DNA of 40,127 nucleotides from Virgisporangium ochraceum (GCF_016863655.1 NZ_BOPH01000057.1:1-40127), one strand, 5' to 3'. Positions 22,038-31,612 are shown, counted from the stretch's first letter. The notes: generated by a model from the letters alone, not told the origin. Made by a program: numbers and translations.

Positions 22038-23327
22038 GTGCGTCGCATCGCCGTCCTGGACGCGCCGAGCAACCTCGGCCTGCGTCCGCCCACCGCGACC
22101 TCGGTGCCGGGCTGCTACAAGGCGCCCGGCGCGCTCCGCGACCACAAGCTGGTCGACCGGCTGAAGGCCCGTGACGCCGGCTGCCTGACCCCGCCCCGCT
22201 ACGACCCGGGCGACTGGCGGCCCGGCGACGGCGTGGCACACGCCGCCGACATCGCCGGGTACTCGGTGCAGCTCGCCGACCGGATCGGCGCGATCGTCGC
22301 GGCCGGCGAGTTCCCGCTGATCCTCGGCGGCGACTGCTCCGTGCTGCTGGGCGCGGCCGTCATGGTGGGCCGGCTCGACGGGCGGTACGGGCTGGTGTTC
22401 GTCGACGGTCACTCCGATTTCCGGCACCCGGGCAACGCGTCCTACGTCGGTGCGGCGGCGGGGGAGGACCTGGCCCTGGTCACCGGCCGCGGCCAGCCGG
22501 ACCTCACCGGCATCGAGGGCCGCCGTCCGTACTTCCGCGACGTCGACGTGGCGGTGCTGGGCATCCGCCCGCAGGACGAGTACCGCATCGAGCTGCAGGC
22601 GGCCGGCATCGCCTACCGGGCCGTGCCCGAGCTGCGCTCCGACGGCGCCGCCCGCAGCGCCCAGTGGGCGCGGCAGGTCCTCCAGGACTGCGACGGCTAC
22701 TGGGTCCACATCGACGTCGACGTGCTCGACCCGGCCGTGATGCCGGCCGTCGACGCCCCCGACCCGGGCGGCATCGCGTACGCCGAGCTGGAGCTGCTGC
22801 TGGCCGGCCTGGTCAACACGCCCCGCTGCCTGGGCGTCGAGCTGACCGTCTTCGACCCCGACTACGACCCCGACGGCCAGTACGCCGCCGAGCTGGTGGA
22901 GATGCTGGTCACCGGGCTCGCCCCGGTGGCGACCACCCCCACCGACGGTGCCGGCCAGGGCGGGAGCCGCCGGGCGAAGGTCCCGATGGCGAGATCCACG
23001 TTCGCCGACTTCGCCCCGTCGCCGAGACGGGCACCGGAGCCGCGGGAGGCCCTGGAAGCCCGGGCGGCGCCCGAGGCGCGGGTGGTACCGGAGGCCCGGA
23101 CGGCGCCCGGGGCGCGGGTCGCTCCGGAGGCCCGCGTCGCTCCGAGCGCCGGCCCGGCTCCGGTCACCGAGGGCGACACCGCGACCGGAGACGGCGCCGA
23201 GAGCAAGGCGACCGCGCCCGAGCCGGTCACCGTGCCGACGCAGCCGGGTCCGCCCGACGAACCCCCGCCGGCCCGCCGCCAGGTCGACCACGGCCCCGGC
23301 AAGCTGCGGCGCCGCCCGCCCAGCTGA
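22038..23327 (+). CDS. Ureohydrolase (arginase/agmatinase)-family protein with altered metal site
   Basis: 429 residues from GTG. The ureohydrolase fold occupies residues about 1-300. GGDCSV (about 96-101) stands where arginases have GGDHS, so the first Mn-ligand His is Cys. VDGHSDF keeps Asp, His and Asp ligands. IDVDVLDP and the distal Glu in GVELTVFDP are conserved. Whether it hydrolyses arginine, agmatine or another guanidino compound, or works with a different metal, cannot be told. The remaining ~120 residues are a disordered Ala/Pro/Arg/Glu tail with repeats like PEARVAPEAR. It ends in a basic patch (KLRRRPPS). It is probably co-transcribed with the thioredoxin-like gene. Confidence 0.8.
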   Translation: MRRIAVLDAPSNLGLRPPTATSVPGCYKAPGALRDHKLVDRLKARDAGCLTPPRYDPGDWRPGDGVAHAADIAGYSVQLADRIGAIVAAGEFPLILGGDCSVLLGAAVMVGRLDGRYGLVFVDGHSDFRHPGNASYVGAAAGEDLALVTGRGQPDLTGIEGRRPYFRDVDVAVLGIRPQDEYRIELQAAGIAYRAVPELRSDGAARSAQWARQVLQDCDGYWVHIDVDVLDPAVMPAVDAPDPGGIAYAELELLLAGLVNTPRCLGVELTVFDPDYDPDGQYAAELVEMLVTGLAPVATTPTDGAGQGGSRRAKVPMARSTFADFAPSPRRAPEPREALEARAAPEARVVPEARTAPGARVAPEARVAPSAGPAPVTEGDTATGDGAESKATAPEPVTVPTQPGPPDEPPPARRQVDHGPGKLRRRPPS

Positions 23328-23361
23328 ACCGTGAGCCGGACGCGCAAGGGGCGCCGCCGGG

Positions 23362-24408
23362 TCACGGCGTGAAGCGGAGGATCCGGTCGTCGCCGTTGCG
23401 GGGGTCGCCGCGGCCGTCCGTGTTCGAGGTGACCACCCAGACCGAGCCGTCCGGGGCCTGTGCCACCGTGCGGAGGCGGCCGTACGCGTCGTCGAGGAGG
23501 CGTTCGGCGGACCCGCCGTCGCGGGTCACGCGCCACAGGGTCCGGCCGCGCAGGCCCGCCACGTAGACGCGGTCGCCGATCACGGCGAGGCCGCTGGGTG
23601 ACGCGTCCGCCGTGGTCCAGGTGGCCAGGGGACGTGTGAAGCGGTCGCTGTCGCCCTCGACCTCCGGCCAGCCGTAGTTCCGGCCCGCCTCGATGCGGTT
23701 CAGCTCGTCGTAGCGGTTCTGCCCGAACTCCGACGCGTACATCGTGCCGTCGGACGCCCAGCCGAAACCCTGCACGTTGCGATGCCCGTAGCTCCAGACC
23801 AGCGTGCCGAACGGGTTGCCGGGCGCGGGCCTCCCCTCGGGCGTCATGCGCAGGATCTTGCCGCCGAGGTCGTCGCGGTCCTGCGCGCGGGAGGTGCGGT
23901 CGGCGTCGCCGGTGCCGGCGTACAGGAAGCCGTCGGGGCCGAACGCCAGCCGGCCACCGTTGTGGATCCCGGCGGCCGGGATCCCGGTGACCAGCACCTC
24001 CGGCGAGCCGCCGGCGCCGGGCCGCAGCCGCACGATCCGGTTGTCGTCGGCCGTCGTGTAGTAGGCGTACAGCCACCCGTCGGGAGACAGCGCGATCCCC
24101 AGCAGGCCGCCCTCGCCGCGGTGCCGGGAGTCGAGCCGGGCCACCTCGGTCACCCGGCCGTCGCGGACCTCCACGACGCGGCCGGTGTCGCGTTCGGAGA
24201 CCAGCGCCGTGCCGTCGGGCCGGAACGCCAGACCCCACGGCGACCGCAGCCCGGTGGCGACGTCGGTGACGGCCACGGAGACCGACGGCGACCCGTCGGA
24301 GGAGAGCGTCGGGCTGGAGAACCAGTTCAGGAACCGGAAACCGGCCACCACCGCGAGCACCACGACCACGACCGTGGCACCCGCGGCGACGAGCCAGCCG
24401 CGTCTCAC
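23362..24408 (-). CDS. Membrane-anchored PQQ-type glucose/sorbosone dehydrogenase
   Basis: 348 residues from GTG 24408, which overlaps the stop of the 41-residue peptide gene (GTGA). A longer frame exists upstream but is shadow of that gene and the PBP gene. Residues 3-25 (RGWLVAAGATVVVVVLAVVA) form a membrane anchor or uncleaved signal. The rest is a six-bladed beta-propeller of the GSDH family. It has LRSPWGLAFRPDG, GEGGLLGIALSPD, GIHNGGRLAFGPDG (catalytic-type His) and YGHRNVQGFGW. The family oxidises aldoses extracellularly with PQQ. No cysteine lipobox is seen. Coupling to a PBP suggests a wall-associated role (inference). Confidence 0.86.
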   Translation of the reverse strand: MRRGWLVAAGATVVVVVLAVVAGFRFLNWFSSPTLSSDGSPSVSVAVTDVATGLRSPWGLAFRPDGTALVSERDTGRVVEVRDGRVTEVARLDSRHRGEGGLLGIALSPDGWLYAYYTTADDNRIVRLRPGAGGSPEVLVTGIPAAGIHNGGRLAFGPDGFLYAGTGDADRTSRAQDRDDLGGKILRMTPEGRPAPGNPFGTLVWSYGHRNVQGFGWASDGTMYASEFGQNRYDELNRIEAGRNYGWPEVEGDSDRFTRPLATWTTADASPSGLAVIGDRVYVAGLRGRTLWRVTRDGGSAERLLDDAYGRLRTVAQAPDGSVWVVTSNTDGRGDPRNGDDRILRFTP

Positions 24409-24530
24409 TTGCGGAACATGGCCCGGATCGCGGCGACGATCAGCAGCAGGCCGAGGATGCCGCCCACGATGCGAACCGCGGCGTTCTCCGACCAGCCCTG
24501 CTCGGCCGCGAGAATGTCGAGCACCGTCAC
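24405..24530 (-). CDS. 41-residue single-pass membrane peptide
   Basis: GTG at 24530 overlaps the PBP stop (GTGA, 24530-24527), and its own TGA overlaps the GTG of the sugar dehydrogenase (24408-24405). The sequence starts TVLDILAAEQGWSENAAVR, an amphipathic stretch. IVGGILGLLLIVAAIRAM, a membrane helix, follows, and it ends FRK, a basic cytoplasmic or stop-transfer tail. Being tightly coupled on both sides argues for a real gene. I do not recognise a family. It may be a small subunit or stabiliser for the PBP or dehydrogenase. Confidence 0.68.
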   Translation of the reverse strand: MTVLDILAAEQGWSENAAVRIVGGILGLLLIVAAIRAMFRK

Positions 24531-26419
24531 ACCCCCAGGGTCTGCAGGAACTTTCCGGCGAGCGGCACGGCCGTGGCGGCGCCACCGCCACCGTTCTCGA
24601 CGAACACCGCGAACGCGACGTCGCCCTTCCACCCGATGAACCAGGCGTGGGTCTTCGTCGGATCGGCCGAGTCGAACTCCGCGGTGCCCGTCTTGCCGTG
24701 CAGCGGCGCGCCGCCCAGGCCCTTCAGCGCCACGGCGCTGCCCGAGGTGACCACCTCGCGCATCATCGTGCGCAGCGGCTCGAGCGTGCCCGCCTTCAGC
24801 TCCGGGCCGTCGGGTGCCGGGTTCGCCGGTGCCGGGTCGGTGACCAGCACCGGCTGCTTCCAGCGTCCCCTCGCGACCGCCGCCGCGGCGCCCGCCATCG
24901 CGATCGGCGACACCAGCGTGGTGCCCTGACCGAACGCGGCGGCGGCCTGCTCGGCGGCCGAACCACCGGTGGACACCTTGCCGGAGAAGACGTCGATGCC
25001 CAGGTCCCACGGGACGCCGAGGCCGAGCGCGGTACCGGCCTTTGCCAGCCCGTCGGTGCCGAGCTTCGGCGCGAACGTGACGAACGCGGTGTTGCACGAC
25101 TTCGCGAACGCGGTGCGCATCGGCACGGTGCCGAGGTCGCCGAGGCCGTCGGAGTTCTTGAACGTGCGACCCTCGACCGCGGTGGTGGCCGGGCAGCCGA
25201 CCGGGGTGTCGAGCGTGACAGAGCCGTTGTCGAGCAGGCCGTACGTCGAGACCATCTTGAACGTCGACCCCGGCGGGACCTGCGCGGTGAACGCCAGGTT
25301 CAGGTTGCTGCCGGTGGGACCGTTGGCGACCGCGAGCACCGCGCCGTCGCTGACCCGCACCGCCACCAGCGCGGAGCGCCGGGTCTCGCCGGCGAGCGCG
25401 GCGTCGGCGGCGTTCTGGGTCTTGACGTCGAGCGTGGTCTTCACCGGCGGACCGGGTGACTGCGGCGCCGTGAACAGCGTCTCGTTGCCGGCCTTGACGG
25501 CGATGCCGGGGCTGCCCCGCAGCCGCTGGTCGTACTTCTGCTGCAGGCCGTTGAGCCCGACCCGGTCACCCGTCCTGTACCTGCCCGGGTTCTTGTCGAG
25601 GATCTCCTTGGTGACCTCGCCGGTCTGTCCGAGGAGGGCACGCGCGAACTGCGCGGTCGGCGCCAGCGGCTGCGTCGCCTCCCGGAACACCGTGCCCTGC
25701 ACCTCGCGCAGGTCGGTGCGCACCCGGTCGTAGACCTCCTTGCGCAGCGTCACGACCTCGATGAACGCCGCCGGGCTGGCCGCCGTCCTGATCCGCTCCG
25801 GCAGCGAGGTGAGGTCGACGCTCACGTTGATCTGCTGGAAGATCGACGTGAGGACGCCGATGAGCACGTCCTGGTTGGTGATCCGCTGGGGCTCGACGCC
25901 GACGATCACCACCGTCCGGTTGCTGACCAGCGGCTGGCCGGCCCCGTCGAGCACGGCTCCCCGGTCGGGCGCCTGTTCGACCCGCTTCAGGGTGGCGCCG
26001 GTCGGCAGGTTGGGAACGATCGTCTGCGGCGCGAACACCGGCAGCCAGTCGTCCTTGCGCTTGACCAGGCGGATCGTCGAGTCGTAGGTCCACGTGGCGG
26101 CGTCGGTGACCGGCCAGGCCACGGTGACGGTCGCTGTGGCCGAAGTGTCCCTGATGTCGGGCTTCCCCTTGATCGAGACCTTGGGGCGCCGCGACGCGAG
26201 CTCACCTTCGGTTTTCGTCAATTCCGCCTGCGCGGTGTCGCCGGACAGGGCGACCCCGTTCGAGTCGGCCAGCTTGCGGCCGGCCAGCTTGCCGCTCTCC
26301 CAGGCCGAGACGAACCCCCGCAGGGCCTTCTCGGCGCCGTCGTCCTCACCGCACGCGGTGAGCGTGCCTCCGACGAGCACCACCATTGCCAGCGTGCCGA
26401 TCAACCTCTTGAAGGTCAC
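24527..26419 (-). CDS. Class B penicillin-binding protein, lipoprotein, MecA-like
   Basis: 630-residue peptidoglycan transpeptidase. The N-terminus is a lipoprotein signal with lipobox LTAC (Cys23). An NTF2-like MecA_N domain (about 28-140) and a dimerisation domain precede the penicillin-binding domain (from about 330). The active-site motifs are STFK (Ser385-Lys388), SCN (441-443) and KTG (576-578). All three are intact, so it should be catalytically active and acylated by beta-lactams. The lipid anchor in place of a transmembrane helix matches the PBP2a-like actinobacterial group. The GTG start has GGAGAGG/GGGGG just upstream. It is first of a three-gene coupled operon with the small peptide and sugar dehydrogenase. 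Confidence 0.92.
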   Translation of the reverse strand: MTFKRLIGTLAMVVLVGGTLTACGEDDGAEKALRGFVSAWESGKLAGRKLADSNGVALSGDTAQAELTKTEGELASRRPKVSIKGKPDIRDTSATATVTVAWPVTDAATWTYDSTIRLVKRKDDWLPVFAPQTIVPNLPTGATLKRVEQAPDRGAVLDGAGQPLVSNRTVVIVGVEPQRITNQDVLIGVLTSIFQQINVSVDLTSLPERIRTAASPAAFIEVVTLRKEVYDRVRTDLREVQGTVFREATQPLAPTAQFARALLGQTGEVTKEILDKNPGRYRTGDRVGLNGLQQKYDQRLRGSPGIAVKAGNETLFTAPQSPGPPVKTTLDVKTQNAADAALAGETRRSALVAVRVSDGAVLAVANGPTGSNLNLAFTAQVPPGSTFKMVSTYGLLDNGSVTLDTPVGCPATTAVEGRTFKNSDGLGDLGTVPMRTAFAKSCNTAFVTFAPKLGTDGLAKAGTALGLGVPWDLGIDVFSGKVSTGGSAAEQAAAAFGQGTTLVSPIAMAGAAAAVARGRWKQPVLVTDPAPANPAPDGPELKAGTLEPLRTMMREVVTSGSAVALKGLGGAPLHGKTGTAEFDSADPTKTHAWFIGWKGDVAFAVFVENGGGGAATAVPLAGKFLQTLGV

Positions 26420-26507
26420 AACCCCCGCCTCTCCCGCGGACCCATTGTCCGGTACGCAGCAACCCCGGTCGCCGTTCGGTTACGTGTGGGCCGGCGCGGG
26501 CACAACC

Positions 26508-26513
26508 TAGGCT
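26508..26513 (+). promoter_or_regulatory. Putative -10 element of the glutamate dehydrogenase gene
   Basis: TAGGCT, with a predicted start near 26520-26521 and a leader of about 43 bases. The leader contains AGGGGAG (26547-26553) ten bases before ATG 26564. It uses the same hexamer as the leaderless genes, but here a ribosome-binding site is present. It is divergent from the PBP operon, and the intergenic region is 144 bases. Confidence 0.45.
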
Positions 26514-26563
26514 GTCCCTTAGGTGCAACCCACAGCGTGGTGGGCGAGGGGAGTGTGTGTGCC

Positions 26564-29500
26564 ATGCACAGGGCAGGGCAGCAGGACGCGGGCCAGCAGG
26601 AGGAGGATGTCGTTCCGGCGACGGACCGGCACGACGACGAGGTCGACACGGATGTCGACCCGGATGGCGCGCCGGTGCCGAACGCCGACCGGCTGGTGGA
26701 CGAGTGCGTCGCGCTCGCCAAGCGACGGGCCGAGGGCGATCCGCAGCTGTGCGAGCTCGTCCAGCAGTACTGGCGGCTGGTGCCGCACGAGGAGATGGTC
26801 GGCCGCACCGCGCCGGGCCTGCTCGCCGCCACCGTGTCGCACCGCGAGCTGGCCGGTGAGCGGGTCGGTGGGCAGCTGAAGCTGCGGATCTCACTGGCGA
26901 AGGACAACACCCACACCGCCATCGAAATCGTCACCGACGACATGCCCTTCCTGGTCGACTCGGTCACCGCGGCGCTGACGGCGCGGTCGCTCGACGTCCA
27001 CCTGCTCGTCCACCCGCTGTTCGTAGTCACGCGCGAGGGGCTCGGCCGGTTGCGTGAGATCCACCTCGACCGCGAGCCGGAGCACGCGCAGGGCAGCGCG
27101 GCCGCCGCCGGTCCGGAGCAGATCGTCGAGAGCTGGATGCGGGTCGAGGTCGACCCGCTGCGTGACCCGGCCGAGCGGGAGGCCCTGCACAACGACCTGG
27201 TGCGGGTGCTCAGCGACGTGCGCGAGACCGTCGAGGACTGGCCCAGGATGCGCCAGCAGGCCCTCGGCCTCGCCGACGAGCTCGCGAGCGCCCAGCTGCC
27301 GGTGCCCGACAAGGACATCACCGACTCCATCGAGCTGCTGCGCTGGCTCGTCGACGACCACTTCACGTTCCTCGGGTACCGCGAGTACCGGCTCACCCGC
27401 AACGACGCGGACGAGCTGCTCCTCACCGCCAGGCTCGGCAGCGGGCTCGGCATCCTGCGCGGCGACCAGCCGACCGGCCGCGTGCTGAGCAGCATGAGCC
27501 CCGAGGCGTTCGCGAAGGCGCTGGAGAAGCGGCTGCTCATCATCACCAAGGCGAACTCGCGGGCCACCGTGCACCGCGCGGCCTACCTGGACTACATCGG
27601 GTTCAAGGTGTTCGACAGCGACGGCGAGGTGGTCGGCGAGCGGCGCTTCCTCGGGCTGTTCTCCAGCGCCGCGTACCGCACCAGCGTGCGGGAACTGCCG
27701 GTGGTGCGCCGCAAGGTCGCCGAGGTGCTCGACCGCTCCGGGCTCAGCCCGCGCAGCCACTCCGGCAAGGATCTGATGGAGATCCTGGAGACCTATCCGC
27801 GCGACGAGCTGTTCCAGATCGCCACCGAGGAGCTGTACCGGTCGGTCATCGGGGTCCTCCGGCTGGCGGGCCGTCGCCAGCTGCGGGTCTTCCTGCGACG
27901 TGACGCGTACGGCCGGTTCATCTCGTGCCTCGTGTACCTGCCGCGCGACAAGTTCACCACCGGTAGCCGCGTGAAGATGCAGGAGATCCTGCTGCGCGAG
28001 CTGAACGGCATCGGGGTCGACTACACCACGCGGGTCACCGAGTCGCCGCTGGCGCGCGTCCACTTCATCGTCCGCACCGACCCGGCGAACCCTCCTCGCG
28101 ACCTCGACCACGACGGCCTCACGGCCCAGCTCGCGGCCGCGACGCGGCAGTGGGAGGACGACTTCCGGCTCGTTCTCGAGAACAAGATCGGCGAGGGACC
28201 GGCGAAGGAGCTGTACCAGCGGTACGCGTTCGCGCTGCCGGAGACCTACAAGGACGAGCACGACCCGTACGAGGCCAACAAGGACCTCGCCAAGCTCGAA
28301 CTGCTCGACGAGCCCGGCGAGCTCGTGATGCACCTGTACCGCAAGCGCCTCGACGACGAGGACGTGCGGTTCAAGGTGTACCGCTACGGCGAGCCGATGA
28401 TGCTGTCGACGGTGCTGCCGGTGCTGCACTCGCTCGGCGTCAGCGTCACCGACGAGCGGCCCTACGAGATCAACCGCACCGACGGCCGGATCTTCCTCTA
28501 CGACTTCGGCCTGCAACTGCCCGCCGGGTCGCGGGAGGTCGCCGAGGTGCGGGCGCAGGTGGAGAACGCGTTCTCCGCGACGTGGCGGGGCGAGGCCGAG
28601 GTCGACGGGTTCAACGCGCTCGTGCTCACCGCCGGGCTGACCTGGCGGCAGGTCGTCGTGCTCCGCGCGTACGCCAAGTACCTGCGCCAGGCCGGCACCA
28701 TCTACTCGCAGGAGTACATGGAGGCCACGCTGCTGGCCTACCCCGGCATCGCCGCGCTCCTGGTCGCCCTGTTCGAGACCCGGTTCGACCCGGGCCTGCG
28801 GCTCGGCCACGAAGACCGCCAGCTGCAGTCCAAGGAGCTGATCGCGGCGCTGAACAAGCAGCTCGACAGCGTGCACAGCCTCGACCAGGACCGCATCGTG
28901 CGCTCCTACCTCACGCTCATCACGTCCACGCTGCGCACCAGCTTCTTCCAGCGCGACCAGGGCCGGCCGAAGTCGTACGTGGCGTTCAAGCTCGACCCGC
29001 TGTCGATCCCCGAGCTGCCCGCGCCGCGTCCCAAGTTCGAGATCTTCGTGTACTCGCCCCGGTTCGAGGGCGTGCACCTGCGGTTCGGCTCGGTCGCCCG
29101 CGGCGGCCTGCGCTGGAGCGACCGGCGCGAGGACTTCCGCACCGAGATCCTGGGCCTGGTCAAGGCGCAGATGGTGAAGAACGCGGTGATCGTGCCGACC
29201 GGCGCCAAGGGCGGGTTCGTCCTCAAGAAGAAGCCGGGCGACCGCGACGAGGCGGTCACCTGCTACAAGCTCTTCATCACGGCGCTGCTCGACGTCACCG
29301 ACAACCTCGTCGACGGCACGGTCGTGCCGCCGCCCGAGGTCGTGCGCCACGACCCCGACGACCCGTACCTGGTCGTCGCCGCCGACAAGGGCACCGCCAC
29401 CTTCTCCGACATCGCCAACGAGATCTCGGTCCGCAAGGGCTTCTGGATGCGGGACGCGTTCGCGTCCGGCGGCTCGGCCGGCTACGACCACAAGGGCATG

Positions 29501-31507
29501 GGCATCACCGCCAAGGGCGCCTGGGAGCTGGTCAAGAAGCGGTTCCGCGACCTCGGCCTCGACACCCAGGCGCAGGAGTTCACCGTCGTCGGCGTCGGCG
29601 ACATGTCCGGCGACGTGTTCGGCAACGGCATGCTGCTCAGCGAGCACATCCGGCTCGTGGCCGCGTTCGACCACCGGCACATCTTCATCGACCCCAGCCC
29701 CGACGCGGCCGCGAGCTTCGCCGAGCGCCGGCGCCTGTTCGAGCTGCCGCGCTCGTCGTGGGAGGACTACGACGCCCGGCTCATCTCCGCCGGCGGCGGG
29801 GTCTTCGCCCGGACGCTCAAGTCGGTGCCCGTGTCGCCCGAGACGCGCGCCGCGCTGGGCCTGCCCACGGGCGTGGAGGCCCTGACGCCGGCCGAGCTGA
29901 TGAAGGCGATCCTCAAGGCGCCCGTCGATCTGTTCTGGAACGGCGGCATCGGCACCTACGTCAAGGCGTCGGGCGAGTCGCATGTCGACGTCGGCGACAA
30001 GGCCAACGACGCGATCCGCATCAACGGCCGCGACCTGCGCGCCAACGTGGTCGGCGAGGGCGGCAACCTCGGCCTCACCCAGCTCGGGCGCATCGAGTAC
30101 GCCCGGTTCGGCGGGCACGAGGGCACCGGCGGCCAGGTCGCGTCGGACTTCATCGACAACTCCGCCGGGGTCGACTGCTCCGACCACGAAGTCAACATCA
30201 AGATCCTGTTGGGACGCGCGATCGCGGCCGGCGACCTCGCCGAGTCCGAGCGCAACGACCTCCTCGCGGCGATGACCGACGAGGTCGGCGAGCTCGTGCT
30301 GCGCGACAACTACGACCAGGCGATCGCGCTGGGCAACGCGATGGCGCAGGCCCACTCGCTGCTGCCCGTGCACCGCCGCCTGATCACCGAGCTGGAGCGC
30401 CGCGGCGCGCTCGACCGCGAGCTGGAGGACCTGCCCAGCGACGAGGAGCTGGCCCAGCGCGGCGAGCAGGGCACCGGCCTCACCACGCCCGAGTTCGCCG
30501 TCCTGCTGGCGTACGTGAAGATCGTGCTGGAGAAGGAGATCCTCGACTCGACCGTCCCCGACGAGCCGTGGACCGAGCAGATCCTGCGCGACTACTTCCC
30601 GACGCCGCTGCGGGAACGGTTCGCCGCGCACATGGCCGAGCACCCGCTCCGCCGGGAGATCGTCACCACGGTGCTGGTCAACGAGGCGGTCAACCGGGGC
30701 GGCACGTCGTTCTTCTACCGGTCGACCGACGAGACCGGTGCCACCTGGCCCGACGTGCTCCGCGCCTACATGGTGGTGCGGGAGGTCTACGGGGTCCGCC
30801 AGCTGTGGGCGGCCACCGAAGCGCTCGACACCAAGGTGCCCACGGCCGCGCAGACCCTCGTCTACCTGGAGGGTCGCCGGCTGCTCGACCGCTCGGTGCG
30901 CTGGCTGGCGTCGAACCGGCGCTCGCCGATCGACGTGAAGGGCGAGATCGCGCGGATCAAGCCGGGCATCGACGCCCTGCTGCCCCGGCTCGACTCGCTG
31001 TTCCGTGGCGGCGAGCGCGAGTCGTTGAAGCGGCACGCCGAGGCTATGACGGCCGCCGGCCTGCCCGCCGACCTGGCCGAGTGGGCCACCCGGCTGATGT
31101 ACGGGTTCGGGCTGCTCGACGTCGTGGAGTCGGCGCACAAGACCGGCCAGCCGCTGGAGGACGTGGCGCGCGTCTACTTCGTGTTGTCGGAGCGGTTCCG
31201 GGCCGACGACCTGCTCTCGCGCATCTCGGCGCTGCCCCGGGCCGACCGGTGGCAGACGCTGGCCCGGATGGCGCTGCGGTACGACCTGTACGCCGCGCTC
31301 GCCGGGCTCACCCAGGAGGTGCTGGCCGGCACGAGCGTCGACGCCGGTGCCGAGGAGCGGGTGCAGGAGTGGGAGCAGACCAACGCCGCGTCCATCGCGC
31401 GGGCCCGTACGGCGATCAGCGAGCTGGAGGGTGCCGGCGACCTGGCGGCACTGAGTGTGCTGCTGCGGCAGATCCGCACGCTGGTACGTACGTCGGCGGC
31501 GACGTAG
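26564..31507 (+). CDS. gdh: Large NAD-specific glutamate dehydrogenase (GDH-180 type)
   Basis: About 1647 residues, typical of the ~180-kDa class that oxidatively deaminates glutamate to 2-oxoglutarate. N-terminal regulatory ACT-like domains lie between about residues 60 and 420. The catalytic domain has VARGGLRWSDRREDFRTE near 845, then VIVPTGAKGGFVLKKK near 875-890 with the substrate Lys. The dinucleotide-binding loop VVGVGDMSGDVFGNG is near 1005. A long C-terminal helical domain follows. ATG 26564 is chosen for its AGGGGAG site; upstream frame extension is not supported. In mycobacteria this enzyme is inhibited by unphosphorylated GarA, and similar control here is only an analogy. Long minus-strand frames over this gene are shadows. 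Confidence 0.94.
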   Translation: MHRAGQQDAGQQEEDVVPATDRHDDEVDTDVDPDGAPVPNADRLVDECVALAKRRAEGDPQLCELVQQYWRLVPHEEMVGRTAPGLLAATVSHRELAGERVGGQLKLRISLAKDNTHTAIEIVTDDMPFLVDSVTAALTARSLDVHLLVHPLFVVTREGLGRLREIHLDREPEHAQGSAAAAGPEQIVESWMRVEVDPLRDPAEREALHNDLVRVLSDVRETVEDWPRMRQQALGLADELASAQLPVPDKDITDSIELLRWLVDDHFTFLGYREYRLTRNDADELLLTARLGSGLGILRGDQPTGRVLSSMSPEAFAKALEKRLLIITKANSRATVHRAAYLDYIGFKVFDSDGEVVGERRFLGLFSSAAYRTSVRELPVVRRKVAEVLDRSGLSPRSHSGKDLMEILETYPRDELFQIATEELYRSVIGVLRLAGRRQLRVFLRRDAYGRFISCLVYLPRDKFTTGSRVKMQEILLRELNGIGVDYTTRVTESPLARVHFIVRTDPANPPRDLDHDGLTAQLAAATRQWEDDFRLVLENKIGEGPAKELYQRYAFALPETYKDEHDPYEANKDLAKLELLDEPGELVMHLYRKRLDDEDVRFKVYRYGEPMMLSTVLPVLHSLGVSVTDERPYEINRTDGRIFLYDFGLQLPAGSREVAEVRAQVENAFSATWRGEAEVDGFNALVLTAGLTWRQVVVLRAYAKYLRQAGTIYSQEYMEATLLAYPGIAALLVALFETRFDPGLRLGHEDRQLQSKELIAALNKQLDSVHSLDQDRIVRSYLTLITSTLRTSFFQRDQGRPKSYVAFKLDPLSIPELPAPRPKFEIFVYSPRFEGVHLRFGSVARGGLRWSDRREDFRTEILGLVKAQMVKNAVIVPTGAKGGFVLKKKPGDRDEAVTCYKLFITALLDVTDNLVDGTVVPPPEVVRHDPDDPYLVVAADKGTATFSDIANEISVRKGFWMRDAFASGGSAGYDHKGMGITAKGAWELVKKRFRDLGLDTQAQEFTVVGVGDMSGDVFGNGMLLSEHIRLVAAFDHRHIFIDPSPDAAASFAERRRLFELPRSSWEDYDARLISAGGGVFARTLKSVPVSPETRAALGLPTGVEALTPAELMKAILKAPVDLFWNGGIGTYVKASGESHVDVGDKANDAIRINGRDLRANVVGEGGNLGLTQLGRIEYARFGGHEGTGGQVASDFIDNSAGVDCSDHEVNIKILLGRAIAAGDLAESERNDLLAAMTDEVGELVLRDNYDQAIALGNAMAQAHSLLPVHRRLITELERRGALDRELEDLPSDEELAQRGEQGTGLTTPEFAVLLAYVKIVLEKEILDSTVPDEPWTEQILRDYFPTPLRERFAAHMAEHPLRREIVTTVLVNEAVNRGGTSFFYRSTDETGATWPDVLRAYMVVREVYGVRQLWAATEALDTKVPTAAQTLVYLEGRRLLDRSVRWLASNRRSPIDVKGEIARIKPGIDALLPRLDSLFRGGERESLKRHAEAMTAAGLPADLAEWATRLMYGFGLLDVVESAHKTGQPLEDVARVYFVLSERFRADDLLSRISALPRADRWQTLARMALRYDLYAALAGLTQEVLAGTSVDAGAEERVQEWEQTNAASIARARTAISELEGAGDLAALSVLLRQIRTLVRTSAAT

Positions 31508-31612
31508 GTATGCGTAGTGTCGGCTAGTTACCTCAGTACGTAGGGGTTGAGCAGGGAAGATACGCAGTCGATGCCGATGTGACGCCGGTGTGCGCGGAGC
31601 AGCATGTAGAGC
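31508..31612. promoter_or_regulatory. 105-base upstream region with CTCA/TGAG repeat
   Basis: Between the dehydrogenase stop and the first small gene lies CTCAGTACGTAGGGGTTGAG (31532-31551). It has complementary ends (CTCA/TGAG) and an internal TACGTA palindrome. It probably holds the promoter or operator of the 40-residue protein. I cannot assign -35 or -10 boxes with confidence. Confidence 0.35.
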
